Positions 7,227-10,540 of a stretch of 10,540 nt of DNA are shown here, in pieces. Source of the DNA: Spirochaetia bacterium (lineage in GTDB: Bacteria; Spirochaetota; Spirochaetia; Treponematales; Breznakiellaceae). The stretch is taken from contig BNVA01000061.1 of assembly GCA_025997755.1 (NCBI GenBank), positions 1-10,540 on the forward strand. Direction: 5' to 3'. A model generated the notes under the pieces. The model saw only the letters and a program-made list of their open reading frames with translations, was not told the DNA's origin and searched no databases. The position numbers were made by a program, and so were the translations under genes. Position 1 is the first letter of the stretch. The number at the start of each line of letters is the position of its first letter.

Positions 7227-7287
7227 ATTGCTTTCTGACTACTCCCAGCCTTCAAGGTTGCGCGGCCTTGGGACGAAAAATAATGGC
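7217..7287 (+). repeat. Right-end block of the large unit, mirrored at 728-793
   Basis: Reading inward from attC site 2 on the minus strand gives GTTATGTGCC, then TTTTTCG, then GCAATAAAAAAACTG. The same order is seen reading inward from attC site 1 on the plus strand (721-793). The two ends of the 6.5-kb unit are therefore inverted copies of each other. Within them a 15-base piece, TTCAAGGTTGCGCGG, is in direct rather than inverted orientation (763-777 and 7252-7266), so one copy has flipped. Confidence 0.7.
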
Positions 7288-7456
7288 ACATAACGTGAAA
7301 GCTATACGACATTTTTGCGGTTGCGATAAAGGAAACCGTAGGTTTCCAGCAACCGCAAAAATGTGCCGGAGAAAAACCCCACAAAGGCCATAGGCCGACT
7401 GGGGTTTTTCGTAGGCCAAGCCGCTACTGCGGCGCAGCGTGTAGCGTATGTTATGC
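7288..7456 (+). other. attC-like integron recombination site 2
   Basis: A 169-bp element bounded by ACATAAC (7288-7294) and GTTATGC (7450-7456). Inner arms are GCTATAC (7301 onward) and GTGTAGC (ending 7446), with spacers GTGAAA and GTAT as in the other two sites. The left arm has one extra base (G before AC), like the extrahelical base of attC arms. The middle forms a 13-bp stem (7312-7324 with 7349-7361) capped by GGAAACC-gta-GGTTTCC. A second stem (7372-7381 with 7400-7409) is capped by GGCC-ata-GGCC, and a third hairpin is GCCGC-tact-GCGGC. It is nearly the same sequence as site 3, with paired substitutions in the stems. Confidence 0.8.
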
Positions 7457-7482
7457 GATGTGCCCGATTTACAATTATTCCC

Positions 7483-7713
7483 TTAAAATCGTGAAATATC
7501 AATATTTATTTTTCCAGAATGATATTTTCGATGACAGTCAGGACACAACGTCAAAATATTTTCATTTATTGCAGGACCACTTTCAGAATATTTTATTAAA
7601 TGATGCCCATGATTACCTTCAAATTGTTTTAAACAAAGCATACAAGTATAAAACTCCAACTCCTTACCTTCTTTTTGAACTATTAAATGCTCATTTGGTC
7701 TATTTTTCCCCAT
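7483..7713 (-). CDS. Small HNH nuclease-like protein
   Basis: A 76-residue protein from ATG 7713, chosen because GAGG lies nine bases upstream. A TTG 15 bases earlier (7728) is open but has no clear site. The layout is a complete HNH finger: CMLC near residue 25, then GHHLI with the first catalytic-type histidines, then NENILTLCPDCHRKYHSG with the second Cys pair and final His. Such domains cut DNA using one metal ion. Apart from this domain there is almost nothing else, so target choice would need a partner. Its start overlaps the zinc-knuckle gene by 14 bases, so both are probably translated together. It is the third gene of the cassette and ends 27 bases from attC site 2. Confidence 0.8.
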   Translation of the reverse strand: MGKNRPNEHLIVQKEGKELEFYTCMLCLKQFEGNHGHHLIKYSESGPAINENILTLCPDCHRKYHSGKINIDISRF

Positions 7714-7972
7714 CCGATTTATCCTCAATGGCCAAAGCCTTTTTAATTTCTTTGGTCAAATTCTTAATTGGTGCTTTCACTGTTGTTCCCCTTCCTTGTG
7801 GAGCGATTTCACTTTTTGCATCTTCTATCCTATGCGTTAATTCCCGTGCCTGTGGTTCGGTTATCCCCTCAACCTTTGCCCATATTGCAAAATCGTTATT
7901 TTCTTTTGGCAAATCTTTTGTTGGACAAGTTTTACTGTTATGTCCTGATTCGCCACAAATTGAACACGCCAT
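7700..7972 (-). CDS. CCHC zinc-knuckle protein
   Basis: A 90-residue protein with an ideal ribosome-binding site (AGGAG, five bases before ATG 7972). It starts directly with a zinc knuckle, C-x2-C-x4-H-x4-C (Cys3, Cys6, His11, Cys16), followed by TKDLPKENNDFAIWAKVEG and a lysine-rich helical tail. CCHC knuckles bind single-stranded nucleic acid and are common in retroviral and eukaryotic proteins but unusual in bacteria. It is the middle gene of a three-gene operon: eight bases after the stop of the 72-aa gene and overlapping the HNH gene. By position it could supply nucleic-acid binding for the HNH protein; this is inference. Confidence 0.75.
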   Translation of the reverse strand: MACSICGESGHNSKTCPTKDLPKENNDFAIWAKVEGITEPQARELTHRIEDAKSEIAPQGRGTTVKAPIKNLTKEIKKALAIEDKSDGEK

Positions 7973-7980
7973 TATTACTC

Positions 7981-8199
7981 CTAAAAACTTGTTATTTCAA
8001 TTTTGCCTTTTTTATGAACAATACGTTTAGTTTTGCCAGTTTTAAAAGTTATTAACAAACTTTCGGGATTAATACGAAAAATATTATTGTCCATTTCGAT
8101 AATAAATATTTCCACCTCACCATTCTTCTTCTTTATTGCCAATTTATCATCCGAAAAGCCGATAACCTCATCACTAACATCTAAAATTTCAATTTTCAT
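7981..8199 (-). CDS. Unknown 72-residue beta-rich protein
   Basis: Starts at ATG 8199 behind AAGGAG (eight bases). I do not recognise it. Alternating hydrophobic and charged residues (MKIEILDV, KLAIKKKNGEVEIFII, SLLITFKTGKTKRIV) suggest a small all-beta fold. There is no signal peptide and no cysteine. It is the first gene after the cassette promoter at 8220-8248 and is followed by the zinc-knuckle and HNH genes with minimal spacing. Confidence 0.65.
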   Translation of the reverse strand: MKIEILDVSDEVIGFSDDKLAIKKKNGEVEIFIIEMDNNIFRINPESLLITFKTGKTKRIVHKKGKIEITSF

Positions 8200-8219
8200 T
8201 TCAGATACTCCTTAAAGTC

Positions 8220-8248
8220 ATCATACAATAAATAATTATATTTGTCAA
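8220..8248 (-). promoter_or_regulatory. Sigma70-type promoter for the zinc-knuckle/HNH cassette
   Basis: On the minus strand TTGACA (8248-8243), 17 bases, then TATGAT (8225-8220). The start codon at 8199 follows 20 bases after the -10 box. It lies between the collapsed attC and the operon. Confidence 0.75.
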
Positions 8249-8280
8249 TCATTTTTTAATTAATTATTTTTGAAAAGTTT

Positions 8281-8318
8281 CGGGCATTTCGCAAACCGTA
8301 TGTTATGCGAAGTGCCCA
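8281..8318 (+). other. Collapsed attC-like site
   Basis: GGGCATTTCGCA (8282-8293) equals the left flank and start of attC site 3, and GCAAACCGTATGTTATG equals the right end of site 1. About 130 bp of the hairpin body is absent. The join lies at CGCA, a string present in both the left (TCGCATAAC) and right (CGCAAACC) parts of full sites, so loss by slippage or deletion between short repeats is plausible. The remaining ends still pair imperfectly: GGGCA and TCGCA with TGCGA and TGCCC. It marks an old cassette boundary. Confidence 0.6.
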
Positions 8319-8331
8319 TTGCTTAAAATAT

Positions 8332-9447
8332 TTATTTAACATATTTTTTTGCCAATGCAATTGTAAATGCTGTAGGAAAAAGAAAACCAAACATTCTTTC
8401 AAGATAATTCATAATAATAATTAATGTATCTTTACTTTCAATTTTAGCACCTAAGAATGAATCTAACGACAAATATAAATATCGTATTATTTCATCTAAA
8501 TCAAATAAAACAAATCCATTTCCAAAACTATTTATATTAGTTGTATAATATAATAAAATTGCAAATAATATTATTATTCCTATACAAGACAATATAATTC
8601 TACCAGGAAATAAAAAATATCCAAAAAATACCCTGATGATTTTATTTAAAATACCGTTTTTCAAGCAGTTAATTTTAAGATATTCAATCTTTGTTAAAAT
8701 CACTGGATTAATTTTAATTTCTGAATCTTTTTCAATAAATTCAAGTGTTGACAAAATACTTGAATTATTTATTCCTTCCGTCATTATTGTTCGTTTTAAA
8801 TTTCCAATTGTAATACTCTTTCTCAAATAAATACATTGATTTATACTTAAATTAAAATCATCACATTTAATTGGACCTATAAATATTTGATGTATATTAT
8901 TATGAGAAGTCGATACCATTTTTGCACTAATATACGATATGCCCAAGTCAAGTATTTCACTATTTCCAACAAGCAAGGTAGTAAAGTTGCTATGAGTAAT
9001 AGCTAGTTTCTTAATTATGCAATTCTGAAAAAGCAAATATTCAATTGGTTTTTTAAATATAGTTTTATATTCAAAAATGATACAGTCTTGAAAAACAATA
9101 TGGCAATTATTAGGTAATTCAGCAAAATCTATCTGTGAAGCAAATACACAATTTGCAAATGTGATATTGGTAAAAGTACCATTATAAAATTTCACTCTTT
9201 CTTTATTAGTAAACACAATGTTTTGTAATATTTTTTCTTCTGAGAATTTTTCGACAAAAGAACATTTCGGAGGTAATGTTTCTTCTGCTGAACCTATGAT
9301 AAAATCAATATATTTATATTCGTTTAGATGTGATTCTTCGCCTGATATGTGACCAACAAACTTAAAATTTAAGAAATCATTTGGATCTTTTCTCAATAAT
9401 TCAATTTTGTTTGTTAATGATCGAGTTAATCCTAGTTCGAGTTCCAT
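8332..9447 (-). CDS. Pentapeptide-like membrane protein with channel-like C-terminus
   Basis: A 371-residue protein starting at ATG 9447. Residues about 75-175 show irregular beta-helix-type repeats with recurring Phe, Asn and Cys (FTNITFANCVF, then QDCIIFEYK, then QNCIIKKLAI), resembling pentapeptide repeats. Residues 283-302 are a membrane helix, 319-334 a re-entrant pore-like segment (YLYLSLDSFLGA), and 341-366 a second helix preceded by the acidic residue in YLERMFGF. This is the layout of a two-helix ion-channel module joined to pentapeptide repeats, but the TVGYGD potassium filter is absent. It may be a pore that opens on signal, or a degenerate channel. The protein sits in the inner membrane with the large domain most likely cytoplasmic. 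No partner gene lies in the same cassette. Confidence 0.6.
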   Translation of the reverse strand: MELELGLTRSLTNKIELLRKDPNDFLNFKFVGHISGEESHLNEYKYIDFIIGSAEETLPPKCSFVEKFSEEKILQNIVFTNKERVKFYNGTFTNITFANCVFASQIDFAELPNNCHIVFQDCIIFEYKTIFKKPIEYLLFQNCIIKKLAITHSNFTTLLVGNSEILDLGISYISAKMVSTSHNNIHQIFIGPIKCDDFNLSINQCIYLRKSITIGNLKRTIMTEGINNSSILSTLEFIEKDSEIKINPVILTKIEYLKINCLKNGILNKIIRVFFGYFLFPGRIILSCIGIIILFAILLYYTTNINSFGNGFVLFDLDEIIRYLYLSLDSFLGAKIESKDTLIIIMNYLERMFGFLFPTAFTIALAKKYVK

Positions 9448-9468
9448 AATATTTCCATCCTATAAAAT

Positions 9469-9497
9469 ATTTTAAATAATTTTAAAAACAATGTCAA
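9469..9497 (-). promoter_or_regulatory. Sigma70-type promoter for the channel-like gene
   Basis: On the minus strand TTGACA (9497-9492), 17 bases, TAAAAT (9474-9469). The start codon follows 21 bases after the -10 box. The -35 box is only 10 bases from the end of attC site 3, so the promoter travels with the cassette. Confidence 0.75.
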
Positions 9498-9507
9498 TGG
9501 GCATTTC

Positions 9508-9676
9508 GCATAACGTGAAAGCTATACGACGTTTTTGCAGTTACGATAAAGGAAACCGTAGGTTTCCAGCAACTGCAAAAATGTGCCGGAGAAAAAACGC
9601 ACAAAGGCCAAAGGCCGACTGCGTTTTTTCTCCGGCCAAGCCGCTACTGCGGCGCAGTGTATAGCGTATGTTATAT
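9508..9676 (+). other. attC-like integron recombination site 3
   Basis: A 169-bp element, GCATAAC (9508-9514) to GTTATAT (9670-9676), with the same spacers (GTGAAA, GTAT), inner arms (GCTATAC and GTATAGC) and hairpins as site 2. Second-lobe stem 9592-9601 pairs with 9620-9629. It differs from site 2 by paired changes that keep base pairing, which supports folding as single-stranded DNA, as integron integrases require. The stop codon of the minus-strand gene to the right lies inside its right end. Confidence 0.8.
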
Positions 9677-10381
9677 GCCGTTTGCCCGTACTCCATTATT
9701 TTTTATAAACCATTTATAGAAATTATATTGTTCATAATATTTTTTTACAAAAAGACCTTTATTCATTTCATCATACCAAGGTTTTAAGCCATTATGCAAT
9801 GCAAATGCTATTGAACATTCATAACGTTCTTCATTTGTTATTATTATTTTATTTTTAATTGGCAACTCTTCAAATGATTTTAATATTTCAGTTGGTGTAT
9901 TATTGTAAGCAACAAATATAAAAAATAATTTATTATAATTTATTCTTTTTTTCCTTGATTCCCATTTTATTTTTGCATCGTTAAAATCGTTATAATGCTG
10001 AAAAAATATTGTTATATCATCAATTTTTCCAACGGGAAAATTGATGTCCCCGCCCCCTAGGGATGTAAAGGTATTTTGTCTTTTATCACTACTTTCCTCA
10101 AGATCACAGCTAATATAATATTCAAAATTAGAACAAAATTTTACAAAATCTTCTTGTGGAAATTGTAAGCCAATCGTTGGAGAATAATATTTCATACCAT
10201 ATTTTTGATATAAAAATCCTGCAATACAATTATTGGCAACTATAGTAAGTGTCCCAATTTTATGTAATTTTGGATATAGTAAAATACTATATAATGCATG
10301 AGTTTTTTTTATAATATTTTTTACTACATTTTTTAGCCGTTTAAATATTAAAGAAAATGGGTATATCGTTTGCTGTTTCAT
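9671..10381 (-). CDS. DUF1919-family protein
   Basis: The sequence TIVANNCIAGFLYQKYG, then YYSPTIGL, then FPVGKIDDITIFFQHY, then KWESRKKRINYNKLFFI fits the DUF1919 family. Its members lie in exopolysaccharide and cell-surface sugar loci and have no proven biochemical role. Residues 46-52 (TIVANNC) start the conserved domain. I give the start as ATG 10381 (236 residues). The frame is open back to ATG 10441, but those 20 codons overlap a direct repeat and have no ribosome-binding site. Neither start is good, because a promoter-like TTGACA/TAAAAT overlaps ATG 10381 itself. The TAA stop is inside the attC site 3 end (GTTATAT). There is no signal peptide; the protein is probably cytoplasmic or peripheral. 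Confidence 0.7.
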   Translation of the reverse strand: MKQQTIYPFSLIFKRLKNVVKNIIKKTHALYSILLYPKLHKIGTLTIVANNCIAGFLYQKYGMKYYSPTIGLQFPQEDFVKFCSNFEYYISCDLEESSDKRQNTFTSLGGGDINFPVGKIDDITIFFQHYNDFNDAKIKWESRKKRINYNKLFFIFVAYNNTPTEILKSFEELPIKNKIIITNEERYECSIAFALHNGLKPWYDEMNKGLFVKKYYEQYNFYKWFIKNNGVRANGI

Positions 10382-10408
10382 TTTATCAGAAATTTTCCTT
10401 TTTGTCAA
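10380..10408 (-). promoter_or_regulatory. Promoter-like sequence inside the 5' end of the DUF1919 frame
   Basis: On the minus strand TTGACA (10408-10403), 17 bases, TGA-TAAAAT (-10 at 10385-10380). Spacing and boxes equal those of the three other cassette promoters, but here the -10 overlaps the candidate ATG 10381. Either the gene uses another start downstream that I cannot identify, or the match is fortuitous. Confidence 0.5.
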
Positions 10409-10419
10409 GTATGCGAATT

Positions 10420-10476
10420 GCGCCACGTTAAATCTAACCATTGGAGCACAGATGCGCCAAGTAAAATTCTAACCAT
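10420..10476. repeat. Imperfect direct repeat of 22-23 bp
   Basis: GCGCCACGTTAAATCTAACC (then AT, ending 10441) and GCGCCAAGTAAAATTCTAAC (then CAT, 10454-10476) are near-identical, 34 bases apart. Both read ATGGTTAGA on the minus strand. This could be a binding site pair upstream of the promoter at 10380-10408, or a trace of a junction. Confidence 0.6.
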
Positions 10477-10540
10477 AGAAAAACTAAAATCCTTCCTGCG
10501 GGACAAAACGCAAGGGGGAAAGGAATGGGATTTACTATGG
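10477..10540 (+). other. Unassigned right edge, possibly start or part of a plus-strand gene
   Basis: On the plus strand one frame is open to the window end and reads TIEKLKSFLRDKTQGGKEW, which has a protein-like composition. No start codon with a ribosome-binding site is visible, and the gene, if real, continues outside. I make no functional call. Confidence 0.25.

Noticed and set aside
728..7287. Transposon with terminal inverted repeats
   Set aside because: The ends are mirrored, but no transposase is present, no target duplication is visible, and the mirrored blocks are attC lead-ins and terminators.
7175..7502. Open frames on both strands over attC site 2
   Set aside because: They cover the terminator and the attC-like hairpins; no ribosome-binding site and no protein-like domain.
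7458..8055. Plus-strand open frames of 190 and 95 codons
   Set aside because: They are antisense to the zinc-knuckle, HNH and 72-residue genes, whose motifs and ribosome-binding sites are clear.

Overview
The window looks like a piece of an integron cassette array (a cluster of accessory genes) from an AT-rich bacterium. A Treponema-like spirochaete is my best guess. This rests on the form of the attC-like sites, the AT-rich cassette genes and the known occurrence of large chromosomal integrons in treponemes. It is an inference, and no integrase gene, rRNA or tRNA is present to confirm it. Three full-length attC-like sites (556-727, 7288-7456, 9508-9676) lie in one orientation, each with ACATAAC/GCATAAC-type and GTTAT-type ends and several nested hairpins. 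A fourth, collapsed site lies at 8281-8318. They divide the window into cassette-sized units.

Layout from left to right. 1-159 is a perfect 77-bp-arm palindrome that truncates a small secreted-protein gene (453 to about 120, minus). 556-727 is attC-like site 1. 728-7287 is an unusually large unit. It holds, on the minus strand, a zinc-hook ABC-type ATPase of the AAA_13/RloC-PrrC-like kind (844-2949), a broken older gene (3025-3684) and a small KTSC-like gene sitting inside it (3317-3544). It then has a 21-bp tandem repeat (3749-3916), followed on the plus strand by a three-gene type II restriction-modification operon: two paralogous C5-cytosine methyltransferases and an HNH endonuclease (4049-7163). 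7288-7456 is attC-like site 2. 7483-8199 (minus) is a compact operon of an unknown 72-aa protein, a CCHC zinc-knuckle protein and an HNH protein. 8281-8318 is the collapsed attC. 8332-9447 (minus) is a membrane protein with a pentapeptide-like N-terminus and a degenerate two-helix channel-like C-terminus. 9508-9676 is attC-like site 3. 9671-10381 (minus) is a DUF1919-family protein whose stop codon lies in the attC end. The final 60 bases are unassigned.

How it works together. The array stores defence-type and surface-type functions. The methyltransferases and HNH enzyme form a self-contained restriction-modification system, and the divergent ATPase is placed like an accessory defence or guard module. 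The small minus-strand cassettes each appear to carry a sigma70-type promoter (TTGACA, 17 bp, TATAAT-like) close to the recombination site, so they need not depend on a distant integron promoter.

Limits. Family calls come from motif reading alone; no similarity search was possible. The left-edge palindrome may be an amplification or assembly artefact.
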